Shown one piece after another: positions 1 through 7,898 of a stretch of 28,484 nt of DNA. Numbering within the stretch: the first letter of the stretch is position 1; each line of letters opens with the position of its first letter. The position numbers were made by a program, and so were the translations under genes. Under the pieces are notes generated by a model that did no database searches, had not been told where the DNA came from, and saw only the letters and a program-made list of their open reading frames with translations. The stretch comes from an uncultured Clostridia bacterium (GTDB lineage: Bacteria > Bacillota > Clostridia > Christensenellales > Aristaeellaceae): NCBI GenBank assembly GCA_937886445.1, contig CALGBY010000069.1, positions 1 through 28,484 on the forward strand. The letters run 5' to 3'.

Positions 1-23
1 GTAAACCTTCAATTTCTGCAAGC

Positions 24-78
24 GAATCTGTTGAAAAATTCACTCGCCATCGCACCAACTCATTTGTGCGGTATTGCC
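24..78. repeat. Left copy of a 55-bp inverted repeat shared with the right end
   Basis: These 55 bases are, without mismatch, the reverse complement of the last 55 bases of the window. The match stops abruptly at 78, where the flanks diverge, so 78 looks like the true edge of an element that continues leftward past base 1. Both copies have the same edge (GGCAATACCGC) facing inward. I see no transposase, because the element body lies outside the window. It may be an insertion-sequence end or another multicopy repeat at which the assembly broke. Confidence 0.85.
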
Positions 79-85
79 TTATCAA

Positions 86-110
86 AAAGGAGGCGCGCGG
101 CGCCTCCTTT
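86..110 (-). terminator. Rho-independent terminator of the minus-strand operon
   Basis: An 11-bp perfect stem (86-96 with 100-110) closes on a 3-base loop. On the minus strand it is followed by a run of T residues, complementary to 84-88. It lies 6 bases beyond the stop codon of the sugar isomerase/epimerase gene. Confidence 0.85.
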
Positions 111-115
111 CAGCC

Positions 116-955
116 TTACAGGATCTCGATCCCCTTTTCTTTTCCCAGGGCGCGCAGATAGCGTACCGCACGCCGGTAATCCTCGTCCCGGTCCATATGC
201 TCGGTAAACACGGGTATATCCCGGTCAAGCTTCGCGCATTCCCGCAGCACGGTCTCAAGGTCCAGAAGACCGTCTCCCGGTACCGCCTCGCTGATATGGC
301 AGGGCAGGGCGGTCTCTTCAACGATCGCGTCCTTCAGGTGCACGCTGCGGATGTACGGGGCAAGCAGCGTGAAGCATTTTTTGATGAAGGCCGTGTTGTT
401 GATAAACCGGTCCAGACCGGAGATCATGTTGGTGTAGTCCATATGCACGGCGAACTGCTTTCTGTCCACTTGACGGATCAGCTCAAGATATTGCTCCGGG
501 CTGTCCGGGCACATCCAGGGCATGGGCTCCAGAGTATAGCAGGTCTTTTCAGGACGAACGGTATCAATGATCCTCTGTGTGATCTCGACTGTCCTGTCCC
601 ATGTGCTTTTCAGATAGTTTCCGGCGTGGAAGCCGTCCCACGCGCTGCCCATGCTGCCCGAAATATTCACACAGCAGTTGGCACCTGTATATTCGGCAAG
701 CTCGAGCTGACGGAAGCTGTATTCCAGATTTTCAGCCGCTTCCTTTTCATCCTTCGCGTACAGATTGCGCCAGATACCTACCTCGCCGATCACCAGATCG
801 TTATCCCGGCAGATGCGGATATATTCGTCTGTTGTTTTCCTGTCGGCACGGCTGTCAACGGGAAACACGATGCAGGTGTAGCCCGCTTCCTTTACCAGCT
901 CAAGCCATTCCCGCGGGCTGTGATACGCCGCGCAGATGCTTCCTCCCAGTCTCAT
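116..955 (-). CDS. Sugar phosphate isomerase/epimerase (xylose isomerase-like TIM barrel)
   Basis: A 279-residue protein of the AP endonuclease 2/xylose isomerase-like TIM-barrel family. These cytosolic, usually metal-dependent enzymes isomerise or epimerise sugars, keto sugars or inositol derivatives. The expected metal ligands are visible in order: Glu in LEPMPW, Asp/His in HMDYTN, His in VHLKD and a C-terminal Glu in FTEH. The ATG at 955 is preferred over the TTG at 958 because GGGGAGG lies about 7 bases upstream of it, and because TGATG overlaps the stop codon of the preceding gene by one base, which suggests translational coupling. Its partner is an alpha-hydroxy-acid dehydrogenase-like protein, so the pair may act successively on a sugar acid or hydroxy acid. 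The substrate cannot be read from the sequence. The family is secure. Confidence 0.85.
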   Translation of the reverse strand: MRLGGSICAAYHSPREWLELVKEAGYTCIVFPVDSRADRKTTDEYIRICRDNDLVIGEVGIWRNLYAKDEKEAAENLEYSFRQLELAEYTGANCCVNISGSMGSAWDGFHAGNYLKSTWDRTVEITQRIIDTVRPEKTCYTLEPMPWMCPDSPEQYLELIRQVDRKQFAVHMDYTNMISGLDRFINNTAFIKKCFTLLAPYIRSVHLKDAIVEETALPCHISEAVPGDGLLDLETVLRECAKLDRDIPVFTEHMDRDEDYRRAVRYLRALGKEKGIEIL

Positions 956-1851
956 CAAAACGCCTCCCCGTTCATCTTCCGTACAACGGAAGGATCGATC
1001 GAAAAAATATCAGCGGAGCCGGTCATGGACAGCGTATACCTGAGATCATCGGTCAGGGCGCGGATGTGCTCCGCCACCTTTTCCGCTCCGCCGGCGCGCA
1101 GGCTTTCCATCAGCGGACGCCCCACGCTGCACGCGTCTGCGCCCAGTGCCAGACATTTGAAGATATCGGTGCCGCTTTCAAGCCCGCAGTCCACAAACAC
1201 CTTCATCTCGTTTCCGACAGCCCTGCGGATCTCGGGCAGGACCATCAGCGGCGGTACGGAATAATCCAGCCGCCCGTTGTGATGGCTGACCACGATGGCC
1301 TTAACGCCCGCTTTTTTACAAAGCAGCGCGTCCTGCACGCTCAGCACGCCCTTTACGGTAAAGGGCAGCTTTGTGGAACGTACGAAGGCTGCAAGCTCCT
1401 CCTCCGTGATGGGGCGCATTTCCATACCGTCCACCGAGTCATAGCCGTTGCGGCGTTCAAAGGCATGGTCGATATCCATGCCTACGGAGATCGCTCCGCA
1501 GCTTTCGGCGTTTTGTATCCTGTGCAGGATCAGATCCCGGTCTTTGTAGGTCTTGATGATCTTGACCAGCTTTGCCCCGGTATCGCAAATAGCCTTTACC
1601 TCGTCATCTCCGCCCATGCCAGAAAACATTACGGCGTTTGCCCGGGCGGCTCCGCGCGCCATTTCCGCCATGCCGCCTTCATGTACGCGGTGCAGGTGAG
1701 AGAGCGCGCCCGTCATCACGGGCGTGGAAAAGGTGTGCCCCCACAGCGGGAAGGAGGTATCCGCCAGCACACTGCCGATATGCCTCACTTCCAGCAGCAG
1801 GCTGTCCATGTATCTTTTGGTAATTTCATCCGATGAATGGATCCGCTCCAT
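955..1851 (-). CDS. FMN-dependent alpha-hydroxy-acid dehydrogenase-like protein
   Basis: A 298-residue member of the FMN-dependent alpha-hydroxy-acid oxidase/dehydrogenase family (glycolate oxidase, L-lactate dehydrogenase), which oxidises 2-hydroxy acids to 2-oxo acids. Family landmarks are the lysine in TVKGVL, the active-site His and Arg in SHHNGRLD, and the phosphate-binding end VDCGLESGTDIFKCLALGAD-SVGRP. It is about 60 residues shorter than classical glycolate oxidases. I could not place both usual active-site tyrosines, so substrate and electron acceptor may differ; in an anaerobe a dehydrogenase role is more likely than an oxidase. The ATG at 1851 has CGGAGG seven bases upstream and a good promoter at 1885-1913. 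It is the first gene of a two-gene operon with the sugar isomerase/epimerase. Confidence 0.85.
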   Translation of the reverse strand: MERIHSSDEITKRYMDSLLLEVRHIGSVLADTSFPLWGHTFSTPVMTGALSHLHRVHEGGMAEMARGAARANAVMFSGMGGDDEVKAICDTGAKLVKIIKTYKDRDLILHRIQNAESCGAISVGMDIDHAFERRNGYDSVDGMEMRPITEEELAAFVRSTKLPFTVKGVLSVQDALLCKKAGVKAIVVSHHNGRLDYSVPPLMVLPEIRRAVGNEMKVFVDCGLESGTDIFKCLALGADACSVGRPLMESLRAGGAEKVAEHIRALTDDLRYTLSMTGSADIFSIDPSVVRKMNGEAF

Positions 1852-1884
1852 AAGGCTGCCTCCGTTTAGTTTGATGTTTATTCT

Positions 1885-1913
1885 ATTTTATCATTTCATT
1901 CCGTCTGTTTCAA
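1885..1913 (-). promoter_or_regulatory. SigA-type promoter of the hydroxy-acid dehydrogenase operon
   Basis: On the minus strand TTGAAA (1908-1913) is followed by a 17-base spacer and TAAAAT (1885-1890), some 35 bases before the start codon. Confidence 0.7.
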
Positions 1914-1945
1914 CCCGCGTGTCCCCGCTGCGTGAATGATATTTA

Positions 1946-1974
1946 TGTACATTTCGATAAAATAAATGTATAAT
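1946..1974 (+). promoter_or_regulatory. Promoter of the ACT-domain gene
   Basis: A consensus -10 box TATAAT (1969-1974) lies 17 bases after a weaker -35 TGTACA (1946-1951). It is divergent from the promoter at 1885-1913, so the two operons share a regulatory region of about 160 bases. Confidence 0.65.
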
Positions 1975-2014
1975 CATCTATGCCGCAAAGGCGGCGCAGG
2001 AGGATGAGGTCAGG

Positions 2015-2377
2015 ATGCATATCGAAAAAATAGAAGGCATGTTTTCTGTATGCCGCGCGGAGGATCTTTCGGCGGCTCCGCTGGAGGATGATTTCTGCTT
2101 TGCCGAAAAAACAGACAGGGAGTATTCCCTCGTATGCCGGCAGGAGCATGTGCCCGCGAATGCGCTGAAAAGAGAGGACGGCTGGCGCATGCTTCGCATA
2201 TCCGGAACGCTGGATTTTTCGCTGGTCGGCATCCTGAGCCGTGTGGCACTCCGGCTCGCGGAGGAGGGGATCAGCATCTTCGCGCTGAGTACCTTTGATA
2301 CGGATTACATCATGGTGAAAAGCGATCGCTTTGAAAAGGCTGCTGAACTGGCGGAGGAAGCGCTGTGCAGCTGCTGA
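2015..2377 (+). CDS. ACT domain-containing protein
   Basis: A 120-residue cytosolic protein whose C-terminal half (about residues 60-118) matches the small ACT-domain family found in many Firmicutes (ACT_7/COG3603 type). The segment GTLDFSLVGILS, then the EEGISIFALSTF strand and the DTDYIMVK strand, is diagnostic. ACT domains usually bind amino acids and regulate enzymes, but this free-standing form has no catalytic domain and its ligand is unknown. GGAGG lies 11 bases and GAGGT about 4 bases upstream of the ATG. A GNAT acetyltransferase follows 60 bases downstream on the same strand without an obvious terminator, so the two are probably co-transcribed. Confidence 0.85.
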   Translation: MHIEKIEGMFSVCRAEDLSAAPLEDDFCFAEKTDREYSLVCRQEHVPANALKREDGWRMLRISGTLDFSLVGILSRVALRLAEEGISIFALSTFDTDYIMVKSDRFEKAAELAEEALCSC

Positions 2378-2437
2378 AAAAAGATCAGGAAAAGACCGTG
2401 ATACGGGAATGCTTCGCGTTCAAAAAGGAGAACAAGT

Positions 2438-3196
2438 ATGTATACTCAGAAAGAAATACTTGAGATCGCGCTTCAGCAGAGCGCTGTAGACCTTTCCTGC
2501 AAAGCGGAGGATCTTACGGGGAGCAGAAACGCCGTTTTCCTTTCCGTACCCGATCCCCGGGCGCGTAAATACCTTACCCTGCCGCATATCTGCTCCATAG
2601 TCAGCTATGGGCAAAATGCCGTTGCCTCCGTGCGGGAGGAGAGCATGATCGCGCCGGTACGGGAATATCTGGACACACACAAAACAGGCTATCTGTTTTC
2701 CACTCCCGATATTTATGATCTGAACCGGATACTGAGCGACGGAAACGCCCGTGTGCGTTTTACGGCAGAGTATTTTCTCTCCCGCGGGCCGGTAAGCGAG
2801 CCCGCGTCCGCTTACGCCATGAAATGGCTTTACCCGGCGGATTTTGCGTCTCTCTATCTGCCGGAATGGGGGAATGCCTTGTGTGAAAACAGAAAAGAGC
2901 TGGATGTTCTCGGGATCGGGGCTTATGACGGTGAAAAGCTGATCGCTTTCGCCGCCTGCTCCGCTGATGCCGATATAATGCGGCAGATCGGCGTGGATGT
3001 GCTGCCTGACTATCGCGGGCGGGGGCTTTCCAAAGCGCTTACCGCAAGGCTGAGCAACCGGATCCTTGAAGAGGGAACGGTGCCTTTTTACTGTGCCGAG
3101 TGGAGCAACCTGCGTTCCGTTAAAAACGCGCTTGCCTGCGGTTATTATCCGGCCTGGGCGCAGATGGACGCGGGAAGCTGTGAAAACAACATGTAA
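2438..3196 (+). CDS. GNAT family N-acetyltransferase
   Basis: A 252-residue protein whose C-terminal part (about residues 150-250) is a GNAT fold, which transfers an acetyl group from acetyl-CoA to an amine. The acetyl-CoA-binding motif A is clear in GVDVLPDYRGRGLSKAL. The typical C-terminal segment is a Trp/Asn pair followed by a 'cGYyPaW' type ending. The N-terminal ~130 residues form an additional domain often seen in longer GNAT proteins of Clostridia; its role is unknown. AAGGAG sits 7 bases before the ATG. It probably shares a transcript with the ACT-domain gene. The acceptor substrate cannot be predicted. Confidence 0.85.
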   Translation: MYTQKEILEIALQQSAVDLSCKAEDLTGSRNAVFLSVPDPRARKYLTLPHICSIVSYGQNAVASVREESMIAPVREYLDTHKTGYLFSTPDIYDLNRILSDGNARVRFTAEYFLSRGPVSEPASAYAMKWLYPADFASLYLPEWGNALCENRKELDVLGIGAYDGEKLIAFAACSADADIMRQIGVDVLPDYRGRGLSKALTARLSNRILEEGTVPFYCAEWSNLRSVKNALACGYYPAWAQMDAGSCENNM

Positions 3197-3274
3197 ACAC
3201 GAACGTTATACCGCAGAAAAATGAAATGATCCCCCGATCGTTCGATAATTTCACTGATTTTTCGGAATTATGCA

Positions 3275-3302
3275 TTGAATATTTGTGAATATGTGATATG
3301 AT
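3275..3302 (+). promoter_or_regulatory. Promoter of the secreted phosphatase gene
   Basis: TTGAAT (3275-3280) and TATGAT (3297-3302) are separated by 16 bases, about 50 bases before the start codon. Confidence 0.65.
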
Positions 3303-3351
3303 GTACCGGTAAGGTCAATTTGAATGGCCGAACGGAAAGGAATGAAGACTG

Positions 3352-4491
3352 ATGAAGAAGATCGCTGCTCTTGTTCTCGCGCTCGCGCTGCTCCTGTCTG
3401 TATCCGCTTTTGCCGAGGCTCCGGCTGCCGTAACAACGACGGCTCAGTGCGAAAATATCGCCAAGTACGGCAATGTGGTGCTGGATTATACCTGTGAAGA
3501 TCTGCTTTCCGCCGGGTATGTGTACGGTGATGTCGTTACCGTAAGCTTCCTCGGGCAGGAACTGGATATTCCCTTCTGCTCCAACTATTCCGATGTGGAT
3601 TCCGGTTCACCCGCTCTGTTTGCCAGAGACGGCGATACCTACATCGTTGCCGCGATCAACATGGGTGATTTTGCCACTGTTTACGGCATTGCCGTGAAGA
3701 CCACCTTTGAAGACAAGACCTTTGTGTGGAACTGGGCTGAGGGCGTGGAAGGCCCCGTTCAGTTTGAGATCAGCCTGAAGGAAGCCGCCGGGTATCTTGA
3801 TGCGTACGAAATGCACCGCCTCACCCGTACCAATGAGCGTGCCGATTACGCCGATCTTTCCGATGAGGAATTTGCCAACTTCCGCGCGGTGAAGACCACC
3901 GGTATGGGCGAAGGCAAGCTGTATCGTTCTTCTTCTCCCGTCAATCCCGAGATCGGCAGGAACACTTATGCCGATGCTGCGATCAAGGCTGCTGGCGTGA
4001 CCGTTGTGATGAATCTGGCTGATGCCGAGGAAGCTGCCAAGGCTTATGAAGGCTTTGCCGATACCTATTATGCCACTATCAAGTTTGTCGCGCTGAATTC
4101 CGGCGTGGATGTGCTGAGCAGCGAATTTGCCGCCAAGCTCTGCGAAGGCCTGCGTTTCTTCATCGCCAATCCCGGTGTGTACATGGTACACTGCACCGAG
4201 GGCAAGGATCGTGCCGGTTATGTATCCGCCCTGCTGGAGTGCCTGATGGGCGCTTCTCTGGAGGAAGTGTGCGATGATTACATGATCACCTACACCAACT
4301 ATTACGGCGTAAAGAAGGGCGAAGCCCGTTATGACACCATCCTGAACAGCAACATCGTAAAGACGCTGTGCAAGGCCTTCGGCGTGGAAACGCTGGAGGG
4401 AGCCGATCTGGCTGCCTGCGCTGAGAATTATCTCACCAATATCGGCCTTTCCGCCGAGGAGATCGCCGCGCTGAAGGCCAACCTTCAGTAA
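3352..4491 (+). CDS. Secreted tyrosine/dual-specificity-type phosphatase (HCX5R)
   Basis: A 379-residue exported protein. Residues 1-21 form a signal peptide (MKK, hydrophobic core, cleavage after AFA). The C-terminal part carries the cysteine phosphatase signature HCTEGKDRAG, with Cys281 as nucleophile and Arg287. The GKDR form of the P-loop, with lysine, is typical of the bacterial MptpB/LipA-like tyrosine and phosphoinositide phosphatases. The region of about residues 45-135 looks like a separate beta-rich domain, resembling (by eye only) the C-terminal domain of SAM hydroxide adenosyltransferases. No lipobox or sorting signal is present, so it is probably secreted or loosely cell-associated. 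The ATG at 3352 is set by the signal peptide; an upstream ATG at 3342 is out of frame. The substrate (phosphoprotein, phospholipid, phytate-like) is unknown. Confidence 0.85.
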   Translation: MKKIAALVLALALLLSVSAFAEAPAAVTTTAQCENIAKYGNVVLDYTCEDLLSAGYVYGDVVTVSFLGQELDIPFCSNYSDVDSGSPALFARDGDTYIVAAINMGDFATVYGIAVKTTFEDKTFVWNWAEGVEGPVQFEISLKEAAGYLDAYEMHRLTRTNERADYADLSDEEFANFRAVKTTGMGEGKLYRSSSPVNPEIGRNTYADAAIKAAGVTVVMNLADAEEAAKAYEGFADTYYATIKFVALNSGVDVLSSEFAAKLCEGLRFFIANPGVYMVHCTEGKDRAGYVSALLECLMGASLEEVCDDYMITYTNYYGVKKGEARYDTILNSNIVKTLCKAFGVETLEGADLAACAENYLTNIGLSAEEIAALKANLQ

Positions 4492-4555
4492 TTCGGCAGG
4501 CAGATCTGCACAGGAACTGTGAAAGGTTCCGAAGACAAAACAGACTCTGAGAATG

Positions 4556-4615
4556 ATATGCTCTCCCCGAAGCACACCGGATCATTTTTCCGGCGACGCT
4601 CCGGGGGGAGCATAT
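4556..4615. repeat. 60-bp imperfect palindrome between two genes
   Basis: The outer arms (4556-4563 and 4608-4615) pair perfectly as ATATGCTC/GAGCATAT. Further C/G-rich blocks and a CCGG/CCGG inner stem continue the pairing around a T-rich loop. It follows the phosphatase gene but lacks a downstream T run, so it may be an atypical terminator, an mRNA 3' stabiliser or a small palindromic element. Confidence 0.6.
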
Positions 4616-4654
4616 TGCGTTATGATCTTTCTTGGTCACTCTGTTTTTTACCAC

Positions 4655-4683
4655 TTGAGAATATCATGCGTATGGGATATAAT
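4655..4683 (+). promoter_or_regulatory. Promoter of the EEP hydrolase/nucleoside phosphorylase pair
   Basis: TTGAGA (4655-4660), a 17-base spacer and a perfect TATAAT (4678-4683), about 40 bases upstream of the start codon. Confidence 0.75.
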
Positions 4684-4724
4684 GATATTTACGATTTTCT
4701 ATCTTCGGAAAGAAGGGGCAAGAA

Positions 4725-5816
4725 ATGGGCAAAGCAAAGAAAAGCACCGGAAAGAAAATACTGAAAGCACTGCTGGCAGTGCTGCTCGCGCTGATACTGA
4801 TCGTACTGGGATACGCAGTTTATCTGCAGATCAGCTATTACCGCATCGGTGACAAGCAGCTGGAGACGGAAAATGATACCGCTGCCGTGATGGAAACGGG
4901 CGTATCCTACCGCCTTGCTTCATGGAATATCGGTTTCGGCGCTTATACGAAGGATTTCGGCTTCTTCATGGACGGCGGCAAGGAAAGCCGTGCTGTGAGC
5001 AGCGAAAAGCTGGAAGAAAACATGAAGAGGATCACGGAAAAAGCCGTATCCCTGAACGCGGATCTCTTTGCTTTCCAGGAGGTGGACTGCGATTCCGACC
5101 GTTCCTGGCACAGGGATGAGAGAAAGGATCTTGCCTCCGCGCTTTCCGGCATGGGCAGCGTGTTTGCCATGAACTATGATTCGCCCTATCTTTTCTGGCC
5201 TCTTCTTTGCCCGCACGGAGCAAGCCGGTCCGGCCTGTATCTGTTCTCACGCTTCGGCATGTCCGATTCCCGGCGTGTGGAGCTACCTGTGGAGGACGGT
5301 ATAACCAAAATGCTGGATCTGGACCGCTGCTATCTGAAAACGCGTATGCAGGTGGCGGACGGCAGTGAGCTTGTGATGTATGATCTGCACCTGAGCGCCT
5401 ACACGACCGACGGGATCATTTCCGATGAGCAGCTGAACATCCTGCTTGATGATATGAGCAGCGAACAGGAAAAGGGCAACCGCTGCATCGCCTGCGGTGA
5501 CTTCAATAAGGACCTTCTCGGAAATTCCGATGAGGTATTCGGCTGTGTCAATAATGATTATGCATGGGCAAAGCCGCTTCCGGAGGGAATGATCGAAAAC
5601 CACGGCTTTACGCTCGTTTGCCCGGACAGTACCTTCCCCTCCTGCCGCAATGCGGATTCCGCGTATCATGACGGGCAGTTCCTGGTCACTGTGGACGGCT
5701 TCATCACAGGAAAGGGCGTACGGGTGGAAAGCGCCGAGGTGGCGGTTAAGGACGCGGATGAAATGTTCCTGTGGTCCGATCATAACCCTGTGGTGCTCAC
5801 CTTTACGCTTGAATAA
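4725..5816 (+). CDS. Membrane-anchored endonuclease/exonuclease/phosphatase family protein
   Basis: A 363-residue protein with a basic N-terminus and one membrane segment (about residues 11-34), followed by an extracytoplasmic endonuclease/exonuclease/phosphatase (EEP) domain. EEP enzymes are Mg2+-dependent phosphodiesterases or phosphatases, including DNase I, sphingomyelinase and inositol 5-phosphatases. All core motifs are present in order: WNIG (Asn68), FQEVD (metal-binding Glu), DLHLS, GDFN and the C-terminal SDHNPV. AAGGGG lies 6 bases before the ATG. The nucleoside phosphorylase gene begins about 11 bases after its stop codon, so the two are co-transcribed. The substrate is unknown. 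With a nucleoside phosphorylase as neighbour, a nucleotide or nucleic acid substrate is a reasonable guess but not shown. Confidence 0.85.
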   Translation: MGKAKKSTGKKILKALLAVLLALILIVLGYAVYLQISYYRIGDKQLETENDTAAVMETGVSYRLASWNIGFGAYTKDFGFFMDGGKESRAVSSEKLEENMKRITEKAVSLNADLFAFQEVDCDSDRSWHRDERKDLASALSGMGSVFAMNYDSPYLFWPLLCPHGASRSGLYLFSRFGMSDSRRVELPVEDGITKMLDLDRCYLKTRMQVADGSELVMYDLHLSAYTTDGIISDEQLNILLDDMSSEQEKGNRCIACGDFNKDLLGNSDEVFGCVNNDYAWAKPLPEGMIENHGFTLVCPDSTFPSCRNADSAYHDGQFLVTVDGFITGKGVRVESAEVAVKDADEMFLWSDHNPVVLTFTLE

Positions 5817-5827
5817 CGGTGGAATGT

Positions 5828-6592
5828 ATGATGGAGGAACGGTTTGACTGCCCCCTTCTTGAATATGATGATGACGCGGATGCCGTGATCAACCCCAACA
5901 GAGAAAACGGCACGGTGTTTCCCGAAAGCGCGGTAATGATCTTTTACAGCGACAGCCTGTATCCCTTTGCGGAGGAAAATGCGCTGCCAGTGCTGGATGA
6001 GTTTGTATCCGCTACGCGTGTTTATCCCGTGTTCCGCTGCGACCGGGACGGGAAGAGCATCGCGATCTGTCAGGCGCCTGTCGGTGCGGCCGCGTCAGTG
6101 CAGGTGCTGGACTGGCTGTATTCCCGCGGTGTGAAGCGGGTGATCGCGACCGGCAGCTGCGGTGTGCTGGAGCCGCTGCCCGAAAATGCCTTTTTCCTGC
6201 CGGTACGCGCGCTGAGAGATGAAGGAACGAGCTATCATTACATGCCGCCGTCAAGGTATACGGAAACGGACACGGCATCGCTGAACCGCATCCGCTCCTG
6301 GTTCGCCGCGCGCCGCATACCGCTGGAGGAAGGGGCGACCTGGTCTACAGACGGCTTTTTCCGTGAGACCCGCGGCAAGCTGGAAAAAAGAAGAAAAGAA
6401 GGCTGCCGCACGGTGGATATGGAGTGCTCCGCTCTGACGGCATGTGCCGCGTTTCGTAAAAAAGAATTCGGCATGTTTTTCTTTACCGCGGATTCGCTTG
6501 CTGATCCGGATGTGTATGATGAGCGCGGCTGGGGGATCGCGGCCGCCGATCAGGCACTCAGGATCGCGGTCGATATCGCGCTTGAAAATTGA
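5828..6592 (+). CDS. Nucleoside phosphorylase (PNP/UDP family)
   Basis: A roughly 254-residue cytosolic enzyme of the purine nucleoside/uridine phosphorylase superfamily, which splits nucleosides with phosphate to a free base and ribose 1-phosphate. Visible signatures are the phosphate/base-site segment ATGSCGVLEP, the segment GATWSTDGFFRET, and the ribose-binding VDMECSALTA. Two adjacent ATG codons (5828 and 5831) are possible starts. GGTGG at 5818-5822 favours 5831 slightly, and an upstream GTG at 5819 is unlikely. The gene follows the EEP hydrolase closely and ends at a hairpin, forming a two-gene unit. The preferred base is not predictable. Confidence 0.85.
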   Translation: MMEERFDCPLLEYDDDADAVINPNRENGTVFPESAVMIFYSDSLYPFAEENALPVLDEFVSATRVYPVFRCDRDGKSIAICQAPVGAAASVQVLDWLYSRGVKRVIATGSCGVLEPLPENAFFLPVRALRDEGTSYHYMPPSRYTETDTASLNRIRSWFAARRIPLEEGATWSTDGFFRETRGKLEKRRKEGCRTVDMECSALTACAAFRKKEFGMFFFTADSLADPDVYDERGWGIAAADQALRIAVDIALEN

Positions 6593-6610
6593 GAACGATC
6601 ATGAATATTC

Positions 6611-6647
6611 ACGCCCTGCTGTGTACAATGTGTGTACCACAGGGCGT
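6611..6647 (+). terminator. Terminator-like hairpin after the nucleoside phosphorylase
   Basis: ACGCCCTG (6611-6618) pairs with CAGGGCGT (6640-6647), and an inner GTAC/GTAC stem extends it. The T run after it is short (TTTG), so termination may be partial. Confidence 0.65.
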
Positions 6648-6758
6648 TTGAATTGTGAACAAAGTGTAAATTCGGATATAAAAATGGAAAATAATGTATA
6701 AAACTGGAAAAAACTGTAAAATATGAACAGATTATGTCGGAATTTTGTCGTTTTCTCA

Positions 6759-6786
6759 TTGCAAAAAAAAACTTATATGTTATAAT
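6759..6786 (+). promoter_or_regulatory. Extended -10 promoter of the WYL regulator
   Basis: TTGCAA (6759-6764), a 16-base A-rich spacer and TATAAT (6781-6786) preceded by TGT, giving an extended -10. The start codon is 30 bases downstream. Confidence 0.75.
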
Positions 6787-6815
6787 GTAAGCGAGAAAAT
6801 TCTGAGGTGAAGTTT

Positions 6816-7856
6816 ATGGAAGACAATTGTCAGAAGATCAAGCTTGTAAAGCTGGTCGAGATCCTGAGAAAAGATACGGATGCCCGTCATCCGATCACCA
6901 CCAATGCTTTCTGCCGCAGACTGATCGATATGCATATCACTTGCGACCGCCGTACCCTCGCGCGGGATATGGCACTGCTTAACGAATACGGGTATGAAGT
7001 GCACAGCTGCATGCGCGGGCATGAAAAGGCCTACTACATGGAGGAAAGCCGCTTCACCGTACCCGAGATCAAGCTGCTGATCGACGCTGTACAGGCGGCC
7101 GGTTTTGTTACCGAAAGAAAAACCGAGGAACTGATCGAAAAGCTGGCTGATCTGGGCGGAGACCTGAGAAGCGATATCATCCGCCGCAATCTTGTATCCT
7201 TCAATACCCGCAAGCACACCAATGAGGCTGTGTTTGACAACATCGAGGTGCTGGAGGATGCCCTGCAGGAAAAGCGCAAGGTCTCCTTCCGGTATTATGA
7301 CCTGGATGAGTGGGGAAGAAAGATCTTCCGCAAGGATGGCCGCCGCTACAACACCATCCCCGCCGCGCTGGTATACAGCGAGGATAATTATTATCTGGTG
7401 TGCTACAACCGCACCTACAAATCCACCACCAATTACCGTGTGGACAGGATGGATGATGTGCAGCTGCTGGATGCCGAGGTGGATGAGGATACGCTGCAGG
7501 AGCTTCGCGAGCTGGACTTTTCCGAATACACAAAGGAAGTGTTCCGCATGTACGCGGGGCCCGCTGCCAATGTGCATCTGCGCTTTGATGAAAGCGTGCT
7601 GGGAAGCGTATATGACAAATTCGGTGAAAAGCTGCGCGTGACGAGAACGGGTGAGCATACGCTGGAGACCAAGGTGAGAGTGCAGGTCAGCCCCACCTTC
7701 TTCGGTTGGGTGTTCCAGTTTGGCGGAAAGATGGAGATCATCGCGCCCAACCGTGTTCTGTCCCAGTTCCGTGCTTTGGCCGGCAGTCTGGTGTGCGGCG
7801 GAATGACTGATGAAAACAGCGATGAGGATGAGGAGAACGAGGAAACGCCGTTCTGA
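6816..7856 (+). CDS. WYL domain-containing transcriptional regulator
   Basis: A 346-residue DNA-binding regulator of the WYL family, which often senses nucleic acid or small-molecule ligands. The N-terminus (about residues 8-65) is a winged helix-turn-helix (segment CDRRTLARDMALLNEYGYEV). A linker follows to about residue 135. The WYL domain (about 145-225) has core strands KVSFRYYD, NTIPAALVYSEDNYYLVCYN and NYRVDRMDDV, and a C-terminal WCX-type segment (about 230-325) has AGPAANVHLRF and SPTFFGWVFQFGGKMEI. The last 15 residues are strongly acidic (DENSDEDEENEE). The ATG at 6816 is chosen because GAGGTGA ends about 5 bases upstream; the GTG at 6807 lies inside that ribosome binding site. It has its own promoter and terminator, so its targets lie elsewhere or in the neighbouring operons. 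Confidence 0.9.
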   Translation: MEDNCQKIKLVKLVEILRKDTDARHPITTNAFCRRLIDMHITCDRRTLARDMALLNEYGYEVHSCMRGHEKAYYMEESRFTVPEIKLLIDAVQAAGFVTERKTEELIEKLADLGGDLRSDIIRRNLVSFNTRKHTNEAVFDNIEVLEDALQEKRKVSFRYYDLDEWGRKIFRKDGRRYNTIPAALVYSEDNYYLVCYNRTYKSTTNYRVDRMDDVQLLDAEVDEDTLQELRELDFSEYTKEVFRMYAGPAANVHLRFDESVLGSVYDKFGEKLRVTRTGEHTLETKVRVQVSPTFFGWVFQFGGKMEIIAPNRVLSQFRALAGSLVCGGMTDENSDEDEENEETPF

Positions 7857-7898
7857 TAATTCATCCTTGCGCAGAAGAGACATTTGTAATATATTAAG

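Noticed and set aside
74..1836. Plus-strand frames of about 400 codons over the first operon
   Set aside because: They are antisense shadows of the isomerase/epimerase and hydroxy-acid dehydrogenase genes, which have proper RBSs, coupling, promoter and terminator.
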